This document shows, one piece after another, positions 1-6,035 of a DNA stretch of 8,297 nucleotides. This DNA comes from an uncultured bacterium (lineage in GTDB: Bacteria > Planctomycetota > Phycisphaerae > Phycisphaerales > SM1A02), in the NCBI GenBank assembly GCA_903861235.1, contig CAIOTP010000114.1:1-8297 (forward strand), in the 5' to 3' direction. The notes below the pieces were generated by a model. That model was given only the letters and a program-made list of their open reading frames with translations, made no database searches and had not been told where the DNA came from. Numbering within the stretch: the stretch's first letter is position 1; every line of letters begins with the position of its first letter. A program made the translations under genes and the position numbers.

Positions 1-1193
1 AGGCCGCGCTGGTCCAGGCCGGGTGCCCCGAGCACCTGCCGATGGCGCTGCAGGCGCTGGGGCTGGATCGATCGGCCAACTTCCGCGATCCGCATCATCC
101 GGAGGAGCCGGCGACCTGGGTGCTCACGCTGGACGCGCGGCCCGAAGTGCTCGCCGCGCGAGCGGGCTGCTTCGAGGGGCCCTGGTGGCAGGCGTTCGAC
201 CGGGTGCGAAGCGGGTTGCTGGCGGCGCGATCCATGCGGCCGCAGCCCTTTCGGGACGACGCCGTGATCGCGGCCTGGAACGGCCTGGCGATCGAGGGAC
301 TTTCGGAGGCGGGCATGGCGCTCCGGCGGACCGACCTGGTTCAGGCGGCGGCGCGTGCGGCGGAATTCGTGCTGGGCCAGCTTCGGTTGAAGGCCGGCGG
401 TCCGGCTCGAGCCTGGCGCAACGGCGCGGTGACCGGGCCGGCGTTCCTGGAGGACCTGGGCTGCATGGCGCTGGGGCTGCTGGCGTTGCATCGTGCGGAA
501 GGCTCGGTGCGTTGGCGCGACGCGGCCGTCGGACTGCTGGAGCTGGCCTGGCGAGGATTCTGGAGCGACGAGCATGGCTGGACCGAGGCCCCGGCCGACG
601 CCGCGGGCCGCTTCGTGGCGGTCGGAGGGGTGGACGATGGTGCCGTGCCTGGTGGTGCCGGCGCCGTGACGCTCGCCCTGGTGATGGCGGCGGAGCAGGG
701 GGCGGTCGGTCCCTGGTCCGAGCGCGCATTCATGGCGCTCGACCGGGCCAGCGGCGTGATCGCGGCGCGGCCCACGAGTTCGCCCCTGAGCCTGATGGCG
801 GCGGCACGACTGCGGACGCTGGACGATCGTGTGCCGGGTGGTTCGGTGGCCGGTCCGGTGCGAGCCTCGCTGGTGGCGACCGATCGCGAGGCCACGCGCT
901 TCGAACTCCGTCTCCTGGTGAAGCCGGGTCATCACCTCCAGGGGCACCTGGCGGCGAGCGAGACGGCGCTGCGGGTGGAGCCCCGAGACGCGGGGACCCG
1001 CATCGAGATCCAGTGGCCCGACCTGGTGAAGCGTGGCGAGGACACGCTCCGGGGCGAGATCCGAATTCCAATCACGCTGGTCGAGCCTCGTCCGGCTCCG
1101 CGGCCGCTCCGGCTGCGGGTGCGTTGGCAATGCTGCCAGGACGGCCCCATGGGGACCTGCATGCCGATCGAGCAGACGCTGCTGGAAGCCTGA
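1..1193 (+). CDS. YyaL/DUF255 (SPATA20-type) protein with C-terminal DsbD-alpha-like domain, 5' partial
   Basis: The reading frame is open from base 3, so the ATG at 42 is internal and the true start lies outside the window; 396 codons are visible. The motif DDAVIAAWNGLAIEGL (tgg at 276-278) matches the conserved DDK-x-WNGL block of the YyaL/SPATA20 family, and the later FLEDLGCMALGLLALH matches its 'LEDYA' helix in the alpha/alpha barrel. The N-terminal thioredoxin-like DUF255 domain expected in this family would lie upstream. From about base 860 the protein changes to a beta-rich segment ending in WQCCQDGPMGTCMPIEQTL. This resembles the N-terminal periplasmic domain of DsbD, which carries a C-x5-C pair; here the spacing is longer (CC-x7-C). 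The fusion hints at thiol-redox work, but the family's biochemical role is poorly defined and the DsbD-like call is inference. It ends at TGA 1191-1193, 58 nt before the next gene. Confidence 0.85.
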   Translation, partial: AALVQAGCPEHLPMALQALGLDRSANFRDPHHPEEPATWVLTLDARPEVLAARAGCFEGPWWQAFDRVRSGLLAARSMRPQPFRDDAVIAAWNGLAIEGLSEAGMALRRTDLVQAAARAAEFVLGQLRLKAGGPARAWRNGAVTGPAFLEDLGCMALGLLALHRAEGSVRWRDAAVGLLELAWRGFWSDEHGWTEAPADAAGRFVAVGGVDDGAVPGGAGAVTLALVMAAEQGAVGPWSERAFMALDRASGVIAARPTSSPLSLMAAARLRTLDDRVPGGSVAGPVRASLVATDREATRFELRLLVKPGHHLQGHLAASETALRVEPRDAGTRIEIQWPDLVKRGEDTLRGEIRIPITLVEPRPAPRPLRLRVRWQCCQDGPMGTCMPIEQTLLEA

Positions 1194-1216
1194 CACGGGA
1201 TCCGGCGGGTCGGTGC

Positions 1217-1245
1217 TTGGTCCGCGCGTCGCCGGTGGCTAGCCT
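1217..1245 (+). promoter_or_regulatory. Putative promoter of the exported hydrolase, leaderless type
   Basis: A -35-like TTGGTC (1217-1222) and a -10-like TAGCCT (1240-1245) are separated by 17 nt. Only 6 nt lie between the -10 hexamer and the ATG at 1252, so transcription would begin at or next to the start codon. No Shine-Dalgarno sequence precedes the gene. A 6-bp inverted repeat (CCGGCG 1202-1207, CGCCGG 1230-1235) flanks the -35 element and could be an operator, but may be chance in GC-rich DNA. Confidence 0.5.
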
Positions 1246-1251
1246 GACCGC

Positions 1252-2292
1252 ATGGCTGCAGGTCGAATCCATGCCGGGGTCCTGGCCATCACGGCCCTGC
1301 TCGTGGTCGGGCCCGCTGCCGCGGACTACGCGAACCCCGGTCCCTTCACGGCGTCCCGGCGCGAGGTGAGCGTGGTTCGAGGTGACGGCAGCACCTTCGC
1401 CGCCACCATGCACTACCCGGCCTCCGCCTCCACGGCGGGAGCGCCCTTCGATCCCACCGCGGGCGCCTGTCCGGTGATCGCGTTCGGTCACGGCTTCGTG
1501 ACCCCCGTGGATCGATACCTGTCCACCTCGGCACACCTGGCCTCGTGGGGCTTCGTGGTGATCCTGCCCCAGACGCAGAGCGGTCTCGCGCCCAGTCACT
1601 CGGCGCTCGCCGCGGACCTGGTCGCTTCCATGGACTGGCTCGCGTCGGAGTCCTCGCGGCCGGGCTCCCCGTGGTCCGGCGCCGTCGACGGCGAGCGGCG
1701 GGGCGTGATGGGCCACTCCATGGGTGGGGGCTGCTCGCTGCTGGCCGCGGCGAGCGATCCGCGGATCCGGGCGGCCGTGCCCATGGCGGCGGCGGACACC
1801 AACCCCAGTTCGGTCGCCGCCAGCCGGTCGGTGCACTGTCCCACGCGGCTGATCGTGGGCAGTCAGGACACGATCGTGCCGCCGGGCACGGCGGATCCCA
1901 TGTTCGCCAACCTGCCGGGCGAGGCGCAGCTGCTCTCGATCACCGGTGGTTCGCATTGCGGCTTCATCGACGCCGCGATCCTGTTCTGCGACAGCGGATC
2001 CATCACCCGGGCTGCGCAGCTGGCGATCGTGCGGCGGGAGACCACGGCTTTCCTGCTCCTGCATCTGGAGGATCGGGGCGACCTGGCTCCGCTGGTCTGG
2101 GGGCCTGCGGCGCCGGGCACGGTGCGTCAGGATCGCACCGTGTCGGACCTGGACGGCAACGGCGCGGTCGACGGCGCGGACCTGGCCGTGCTGCTGCTGG
2201 GATTCGGGGCCCCTGGCCGTGGCGACCTGGACGGCAACGGCACCATCGACGCCGGCGACATCGGGGCCTTGCTCCTCGCCTGGGGCACCTGA
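1252..2292 (+). CDS. Secreted alpha/beta hydrolase (chlorophyllase/PET-hydrolase-like) with C-terminal dockerin repeats
   Basis: 346 residues. Residues 1-24 look like a Sec signal peptide, with a hydrophobic core (AGVLAITALLVVGPA) and a likely cut after AAA/AD. Residues 35-275 form a serine hydrolase: oxyanion-side FGHGF at 78-82, nucleophile elbow G154-H-S156-M-G158, probable acid D206 (GSQDTIVPP) and catalytic H235 (GGSHCGF). Cys236 and Cys246 sit next to the histidine and may form a disulfide. The fold resembles the PF12740-type chlorophyllase/polyester hydrolase group, so an ester substrate is likely, but which one cannot be read from the sequence. A linker leads to two calcium-loop repeats, D299-x-D-G-N-G-x-x-D307 and D325-x-D-G-N-G-x-x-D333, typical of dockerin-like tails on exported Phycisphaerae proteins; they probably anchor or display the enzyme outside the cell. 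The start is set by the signal peptide and the adjacent promoter-like element. Confidence 0.9.
   Translation: MAAGRIHAGVLAITALLVVGPAAADYANPGPFTASRREVSVVRGDGSTFAATMHYPASASTAGAPFDPTAGACPVIAFGHGFVTPVDRYLSTSAHLASWGFVVILPQTQSGLAPSHSALAADLVASMDWLASESSRPGSPWSGAVDGERRGVMGHSMGGGCSLLAAASDPRIRAAVPMAAADTNPSSVAASRSVHCPTRLIVGSQDTIVPPGTADPMFANLPGEAQLLSITGGSHCGFIDAAILFCDSGSITRAAQLAIVRRETTAFLLLHLEDRGDLAPLVWGPAAPGTVRQDRTVSDLDGNGAVDGADLAVLLLGFGAPGRGDLDGNGTIDAGDIGALLLAWGT
2146..2289 (+). repeat. Tandem dockerin-like calcium-loop repeats within the hydrolase gene
   Basis: Two coding repeats lie 78 nt apart and share the identical 18-mer GACCTGGACGGCAACGGC (2146-2163 and 2224-2241). Each encodes an EF-hand-like loop (DLDGNG-x-x-D-x-x-D) followed by a hydrophobic helix ending in LLGFG or LLAWGT. 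This is the paired F-hand arrangement of dockerins, and it ends exactly at the C-terminus of the protein. Confidence 0.8.
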
Positions 2293-2302
2293 GCGGGGGC
2301 GG

Positions 2303-2308
2303 TACGCT
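2303..2308 (+). promoter_or_regulatory. Possible -10 element (TACGCT) before the asparaginase gene
   Basis: TACGCT lies 9 nt before the ATG at 2318, inside the 25-nt gap after the hydrolase stop. No Shine-Dalgarno sequence is close to the ATG and I see no good -35 element. The gene could be co-transcribed with the hydrolase, or be leaderless from this element. It is the weakest of the six -10-like sites in the window. Confidence 0.3.
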
Positions 2309-2317
2309 TCGCCGCCC

Positions 2318-2830
2318 ATGGCCCGCATCGCCCTCATCAGCACCGGCGGCACGATCGAGAAGACCTACGAGGAGCTCGGCGGAACGCTCAGCAACCGCGT
2401 GAGCGTGCTCGACGTGATGCTGGCCCAGCTGGAGCTGCGCGGCATCGAGGGCGTCACCCGTGTCTCGCTCATGAACAAGGACAGTCTGGAGATGACCGCG
2501 GCCGACCACGACCGGATCGCCCAGGAGGTGGAGCGGCAGGCGCAGACGCACCAGGGCGTGGTGGTGGTGCACGGGACCGACCGGCTGGCCCGGAGCGGCG
2601 AGGTCACGCTGTCGCAGTTGCACGCGTCGGGCGGTCCGCGGGTGCCGGTGGTGTTCACCGGGGCCATGCGGCCCTTCGAGCTTCGTCGCACCGACGCCAC
2701 CCAGAACCTGACCGAGGCGCTGCTGGCGGTGCAGATCCTCCCGCCGGGCGTCTACGTGGCCATGCACAACCGCGTGCTGGCCTTTCCGGGCGTGCGGAAG
2801 GACCCGGCCACGCTCACCTTCGTGAAGTGA
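2318..2830 (+). CDS. Short-chain L-asparaginase family protein (N-terminal catalytic domain only)
   Basis: 170 residues, about half the usual 320-350 of bacterial asparaginases; it corresponds to the N-terminal Asparaginase (PF00710) domain alone. Visible active-site elements are ISTGGTIEKTY (T12 as first nucleophile, Tyr17 as likely loop tyrosine), MNKDSLEMT (S56, substrate-binding serine position), VVHGTD (T87 and D88 of the second triad) and K161, which aligns with the triad lysine. GAMRP at 115-119 is also family-typical. The usual HGTDT reads HGTDR. There is no C-terminal domain, which in full-length enzymes supplies residues to the partner subunit's site. Short functional asparaginases of this size are known (Rhodospirillum rubrum enzyme, about 172 residues), so this is probably complete rather than truncated. 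No signal peptide, so cytoplasmic; it would hydrolyse Asn, or a related amide, to Asp and ammonia. It converges on the transporter with 3 nt between the stops. Confidence 0.85.
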   Translation: MARIALISTGGTIEKTYEELGGTLSNRVSVLDVMLAQLELRGIEGVTRVSLMNKDSLEMTAADHDRIAQEVERQAQTHQGVVVVHGTDRLARSGEVTLSQLHASGGPRVPVVFTGAMRPFELRRTDATQNLTEALLAVQILPPGVYVAMHNRVLAFPGVRKDPATLTFVK

Positions 2831-2833
2831 GGT

Positions 2834-3496
2834 TCAGTGCTGGGCGGAGGTCTCCGCTCCCAGCGTCTCCGTGTGCATCATGCGCCGGAGCATCGGGGCC
2901 AGCAGGAAGAGCAGCAGCGCCGAGCCTGCGGCCGCGATGGTGATCATGCCGAACACTTCGCGGTAGGCAGGAAGTCCGGCCAGCGGGGTGATGGGGGCGT
3001 CGCCGTCGCCGGACACGGCGGTCATCTTGGCGATGGCGGCCGCCAGAAGGTGGCTGAAACTGGTGGCCAGGAACCAGGCGCCCATGATGGTGCTCACCAT
3101 GCGCACGGGCGAGAGTCGGGTGACGAGCGACAGGCCCACGGGCGAGAGGCAGAGTTCGCCGGTGGTCTGCAGCAGGTAGCTGAGGATCAGCCAGCCCAGC
3201 GCCACCATGCCGTGACGGTCGGCGTTCACGGCCCCCAGCCAGAGCGCGCCGAAACCCGCGGAGACCTGAAGGATGCCCAGCGCGAACTTCACCGGTGCGC
3301 TGGGGTCGTTCCCCGACCGTCCCAGCCAGCCCCAGAGCAGGGTGAAGGGGAGGCCGAACACCAGGATGAGCATGGGATTCGCGGCCTGGAACACGCTCGC
3401 CTTGATCTCGCTGCCGCCCACCGCCAGGCCACGGGCCACCTGGTCCGGCGTGGCGGTGAAGCTGACGTAGCCCGCCTCGTCGGGCGCGCCGGGCAC
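2834..3496 (-). CDS. POT-family transporter, C-terminal portion downstream of the in-frame TGA
   Basis: 220 residues from the first available start (GTG 3496), which has no Shine-Dalgarno sequence, so independent translation is doubtful. About five hydrophobic segments are visible. FQAANPMLILVFGLPFTLLW (36-55) matches the POT 'FQ-x-x-NP ... P-x-x-x-x-LW' helix. TTGELCLSPVGLSLVTRLSP (111-130) and the following MGAWFLATSFSHLLA are classic C-terminal POT blocks; the GEL-SPVGL region lines the peptide-binding cavity in known structures. It ends in a short polar tail (HTETLGAETSAQH). Alone it lacks the ExxERF proton-coupling helix and most of the transport core, so it should not function without the upstream half. 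Confidence 0.75.
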   Translation of the reverse strand: MPGAPDEAGYVSFTATPDQVARGLAVGGSEIKASVFQAANPMLILVFGLPFTLLWGWLGRSGNDPSAPVKFALGILQVSAGFGALWLGAVNADRHGMVALGWLILSYLLQTTGELCLSPVGLSLVTRLSPVRMVSTIMGAWFLATSFSHLLAAAIAKMTAVSGDGDAPITPLAGLPAYREVFGMITIAAAGSALLLFLLAPMLRRMMHTETLGAETSAQH

Positions 3497-3556
3497 GGTC
3501 GCCGCGGCGGTGCGGGCCTTCTCGGCACGCTCGATGTCCTCCAGCGTCCAGGTGCG

Positions 3557-4699
3557 TCAGGCCACGTCGTGAGCGAGGAACTCCTGGGTGACGGGCACGC
3601 GGTCGTAGGCCTGACCCGCCACCACGGGGGTGCCGTCGATCACGCGGCTCACGTTGCGGTCGGTGAAGTTGTTCACGCTGCTTCCGCCCTGCTCGAAGAA
3701 GGCCCAGAAGAGCATGCTGAAGAAGCAGAGCACCAGCACCACCACCAGTCGGTCCCTCTCCACGCGTTCGGCGCGCATGGCGCCCCACAGGATGGAACCG
3801 AAGGCCAGGATGCCCACGGCGTTCATGAGCCACGTGACCCACGCTTCCCGGCTGGTCAGCAGCGCGAAGAACGGCACCGCGACCAGCGTGAGCACGACGG
3901 TCAGCAGGAGCGGACCCTTCACGCCCTCACGAGGCGGCCGGCCGACATGGACAGGGACGCCGCCGTCGGCCAGGCGGACGAAGCTCACGGCTCCAGCGGC
4001 CAGCAGCGCGAGCGCCACGGGCGCGTTGAGCAGAAGCTGCAGCGTGTTGTTCCGGGCGCCCCAGATCATGGTCCCGAGCAGGCCGGCGACCGCCAGCAGG
4101 ATCATGGACCGGGCCAGGCCGGCGGGGGCCACGAAGGTGGCCAGGCCGGTGAGCATGCCGACGGTCGCCAGACCGAAGCCGTAGTGATAGCCGTAGGTCT
4201 CACCGATGTAGCCGCAGACCAGCGGTGCCAGGGCGGCGCCCAGGTTGATGCCCATGTAGAAGAGCGTGAACCCGGCTTCTCGCTTCGTGCTCCCCGCGGG
4301 GTACAGCGCACCCACCATGGTGCTGATGTTGGGCTTGAAGAAGCCGTTGCCGCAGATGAGAAGACCGAGCGCGCCGAAGAAAGCCCATTCCTGCTCCACG
4401 GTCAGCAGCAGGTGGCCCGCCGCCATGAGCAGGCCGCCCCAGATCACGCTGATGCGGGCGCCCAGGAGGCGGTCGCTGATCATGCCGCCCAGGTAGGGGG
4501 TGGCGTAGACCAGGGCGCCGTACGCGCCGTAGATGGCGTAGGCGCGACTGTCGTCGGTCTTCATGAATCCCTTGATCATGTAGAAGACCAGCAGGGCGCG
4601 CATGCCGTAGAACGAGAACCGCTCCCACATCTCGGCGAAGAACAGCAGGAACAGGCCGGAGGGGTGACGCTCGGCGGTGGAGGGGGCTGGGCTCTGCAT
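3557..4699 (-). CDS. POT/PTR2 proton-dependent peptide transporter, N-terminal portion up to the in-frame TGA
   Basis: 380 residues in the inner membrane with roughly ten to eleven hydrophobic segments. The first helix holds the proton-coupling signature E23-M-W-E26-R27-F28 followed by FYG. GNGFFKPNISTMVGALY and FTLFYMGINLGAALAPL are the second and third POT signatures. The family imports di- and tripeptides with protons. The part before the stop ends in a polar loop (VIDGTPVVAGQAYDRVPVTQ) that in a full-length protein would lead into the next helix. The missing C-terminal helices are encoded in the same frame after the TGA. The start at ATG 4699 is supported by a -10-like TATCGT 7 nt upstream and by the position of the ExxERF helix. 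Family recognition is strong; whether a working transporter is made depends on the status of the TGA. Confidence 0.85.
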   Translation of the reverse strand: MQSPAPSTAERHPSGLFLLFFAEMWERFSFYGMRALLVFYMIKGFMKTDDSRAYAIYGAYGALVYATPYLGGMISDRLLGARISVIWGGLLMAAGHLLLTVEQEWAFFGALGLLICGNGFFKPNISTMVGALYPAGSTKREAGFTLFYMGINLGAALAPLVCGYIGETYGYHYGFGLATVGMLTGLATFVAPAGLARSMILLAVAGLLGTMIWGARNNTLQLLLNAPVALALLAAGAVSFVRLADGGVPVHVGRPPREGVKGPLLLTVVLTLVAVPFFALLTSREAWVTWLMNAVGILAFGSILWGAMRAERVERDRLVVVLVLCFFSMLFWAFFEQGGSSVNNFTDRNVSRVIDGTPVVAGQAYDRVPVTQEFLAHDVA

Positions 4700-4706
4700 G
4701 CGGCGG

Positions 4707-4736
4707 ACGATATCGCATCGACTCGCGTTCGGTCAG
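4707..4736 (-). promoter_or_regulatory. Putative leaderless-type promoter of the POT transporter gene
   Basis: On the minus strand, a -10-like TATCGT (4712-4707) lies 7 nt before the ATG at 4699, and a -35-like CTGACC (4736-4731) lies 18 nt further upstream. There is no Shine-Dalgarno sequence in the gap (CCGCCGC). The -35 element overlaps the -10-like hexamer of the divergent Nudix gene. Confidence 0.4.
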
Positions 4737-4739
4737 AAT
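4734..4739 (+). promoter_or_regulatory. Possible -10 element (CAGAAT) of the Nudix gene
   Basis: CAGAAT lies 6 nt before the GTG at 4746, the same spacing seen for two other genes in the window. No clear -35 element is visible. GGAG occurs only 2 nt before the GTG, too close to act as a normal Shine-Dalgarno sequence. The match to TATAAT is partial. Confidence 0.35.
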
Positions 4740-4745
4740 GGAGCC

Positions 4746-5402
4746 GTGGACCAGGATCGCCTCATTCCGCTTCGCCGCCCGCCGCGCCTGCTCGTGGAGC
4801 CCGGCCTGTGGGTCCCGCCCGGAGCCGACCTGGACGCGGTCGATCGAGCCTTCCAAGCCGCGTGCCGGGACAACCCGCGACTTCACGACGGGCCGATCTG
4901 GCACGTGCTTTCCCATTCGCGCGACGGGCACGGCGGCGTGACGCTGCACCTGATGGAGAGCGCGTACCGGTTCCAGGCGGTGGCTCGCCGCGAGCACCGC
5001 GATCGGCCGGGTCCCGCGCGGCCGTTGGGCGTGAAGTGCCTGGCCCGTTCGCCTCGAGGTTGGCTGATGGGTCGCCGCTCGCTCCGCAGCCTGACCTACG
5101 GAGGCCTCTGGGAGTTCCTGGGCGGAGGCTCGCTGCACCCGGCGGAGGAGCCCGGTGCGGCGGCGCTGCGCGAACTGCGGGAGGAGTCGGGCGCGCAGGC
5201 CGCGGGGCCCGCGGTGCCGGTGGCGCTGCTCTTCGACGGCCAGGTGGGCACCTGGGACATCGTGCATCGGGTGGAGGTGCACGGCGTGACCGGCGATCCC
5301 GCCAGTTGGGAGCACGAGGAGGTGGTCGAGGAGGCGGAGCCCGCACGACGCGAGCCCGCCTCGCGCGCGACCGTGCTGCTGCGGCCCCTGGCCGTCGAAT
5401 GA
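4746..5402 (+). CDS. Nudix hydrolase
   Basis: 218 residues from GTG 4746. This start was chosen because the earlier in-frame sequence from 4677 would run antisense through the start of the divergent transporter and its promoter, while the GTG has a -10-like element at a fixed distance. The full Nudix box G-x5-E-x7-REUxEExGU is present at G128-A150, with REL-REESGA at 142-150 and E134; E143, E146 and E147 are the metal-binding glutamates. It is preceded by LTYGGLWEFLGGG, the usual strand before the box. Nudix enzymes cleave a nucleoside diphosphate linked to another group; the substrate cannot be told here. The first 100 or so residues are an N-terminal extension with no motif I recognise. It has no signal peptide, so it is probably cytoplasmic. 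It ends directly against the convergent lipoprotein gene. Confidence 0.88.
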   Translation: MDQDRLIPLRRPPRLLVEPGLWVPPGADLDAVDRAFQAACRDNPRLHDGPIWHVLSHSRDGHGGVTLHLMESAYRFQAVARREHRDRPGPARPLGVKCLARSPRGWLMGRRSLRSLTYGGLWEFLGGGSLHPAEEPGAAALRELREESGAQAAGPAVPVALLFDGQVGTWDIVHRVEVHGVTGDPASWEHEEVVEEAEPARREPASRATVLLRPLAVE

Positions 5403-6035
5403 TCAGCGTTCGAGCAAGGCCACCGGCTCCGCCGCAGGACGGGCGACCCACTTGACCTGCCCGAGCGCGTTGGTCACGGCCTGACTGGCCGCGCGTCGCA
5501 TGGCCCGGGACTGGGCGTCGTCCAGACGCGCGGTCACCGTGCCCAGCATCTCGGCCGGGCTGAGCAGGTCCACGAAGCCCTTGGTGCGGGCCACGAGCGA
5601 AAGGTTGCTGCCGGTGATCAGCAGGCCCATGGAACCGTCGTCGGGCTTGCCGCGAGGCCATGCGAATCCGCCGCCGCCGTAGACGCCGACCTCGCCCTCG
5701 GCGAACACCACCAGTCGGATGGAGATGTTGGTGGTGGTGGGCTCCATGGGAGTCAGGCCGGGCTTGGGCTCCCAGAGCAGCTGGATGTTGACCACCTGGC
5801 CGCTGGGCTTGCCGCCGGCCGTGAGCTGGTCGAGCGGAATGTCGCTGCTGTAGAAGCTGACCTGCGCGGGCTCGATCATGTACCACGCCTCGGTCGGCGC
5901 GGTGCTCACCTTCACGGGGTTGTCCGTCAGGCCCGAAGTGGTCAGCTCGGTGGTGGTCCACGGCCACTGCACGCTGTAGCAGGCCGCCACGGCCAGCACG
6001 CAGACGAGGAGCGCCAGGCGTCGAAGCAGCCTCAT
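5403..6035 (-). CDS. Predicted lipoprotein of unknown function
   Basis: 210 residues. The N-terminus is a lipoprotein signal: basic MRLLRR, a hydrophobic stretch and the lipobox V16-A-A-C19, with Cys19 the likely lipidated residue after signal peptidase II cleavage. The residue after it is Tyr, not the Asp of the E. coli inner-membrane retention rule. The mature part is mostly beta-like and polar (TTTELTTSGL, PTTTNISIRLVVFAEGEVG, then Gly-rich GVYGGGGFAWPRGK) and ends in an amphipathic helical region (LDDAQSRAMRRAASQAVTNA). I recognise no family. The start codon overlaps the upstream gene's stop as ATGA, and GGGAG stands 7 nt before it, so translation is probably coupled to the amidohydrolase-like gene. 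The frame stays open well upstream of 6035, but the lipoprotein signal fixes the start. Confidence 0.8.
   Translation of the reverse strand: MRLLRRLALLVCVLAVAACYSVQWPWTTTELTTSGLTDNPVKVSTAPTEAWYMIEPAQVSFYSSDIPLDQLTAGGKPSGQVVNIQLLWEPKPGLTPMEPTTTNISIRLVVFAEGEVGVYGGGGFAWPRGKPDDGSMGLLITGSNLSLVARTKGFVDLLSPAEMLGTVTARLDDAQSRAMRRAASQAVTNALGQVKWVARPAAEPVALLER

Larger units (their letters stand above)
2834..4699 (-). pseudogene. Complete POT/PTR2 transporter locus interrupted by an in-frame TGA
   Basis: Read through the TGA at 3559-3557 (codon 381), the frame runs 621 residues from the ATG at 4699 to the TGA at 2834, a sensible length for a proton-dependent oligopeptide transporter. Both halves are in the same frame and both carry strongly conserved POT blocks, with no other lesion. 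The 20 codons between the TGA and the first possible restart (GTG 3496) still read as normal protein (RTWTLEDIERAEKAR). The TGA is followed by C, a leaky context. Likely explanations, in order, are a recent nonsense change or sequencing error (TGG to TGA, Trp to stop), then readthrough. All other genes here stop at TGA, so global reassignment of TGA is excluded. Confidence 0.6.

Noticed and set aside
23..1369. 448-codon plus-strand frame overlapping the YyaL-like gene
   Set aside because: Gly/Arg/Ala-rich composition and no family match; the other frame has the WNGL motif and the DsbD-like C-terminus.
1072..2352. 426-codon minus-strand frame opposite the hydrolase
   Set aside because: Arg/Gly-rich shadow with no motif; the plus strand carries a clear triad and dockerin repeats.
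3527..3559. Selenocysteine insertion at the transporter TGA
   Set aside because: Not accepted as the main reading: the hairpin stem is only 5 bp, its loop is closer to the TGA than the usual bacterial range, and no selenoprotein in this family is known to me. It is kept only as a testable alternative.
2837..5455. 872-codon open frame on the plus strand across the transporter and Nudix genes
   Set aside because: It is antisense to the well-supported transporter and out of frame with the Nudix gene. Its composition (His/Gly/Glu/Gln-rich, then Arg/Ala/Gly-rich) is that of a shadow frame in GC-rich DNA.
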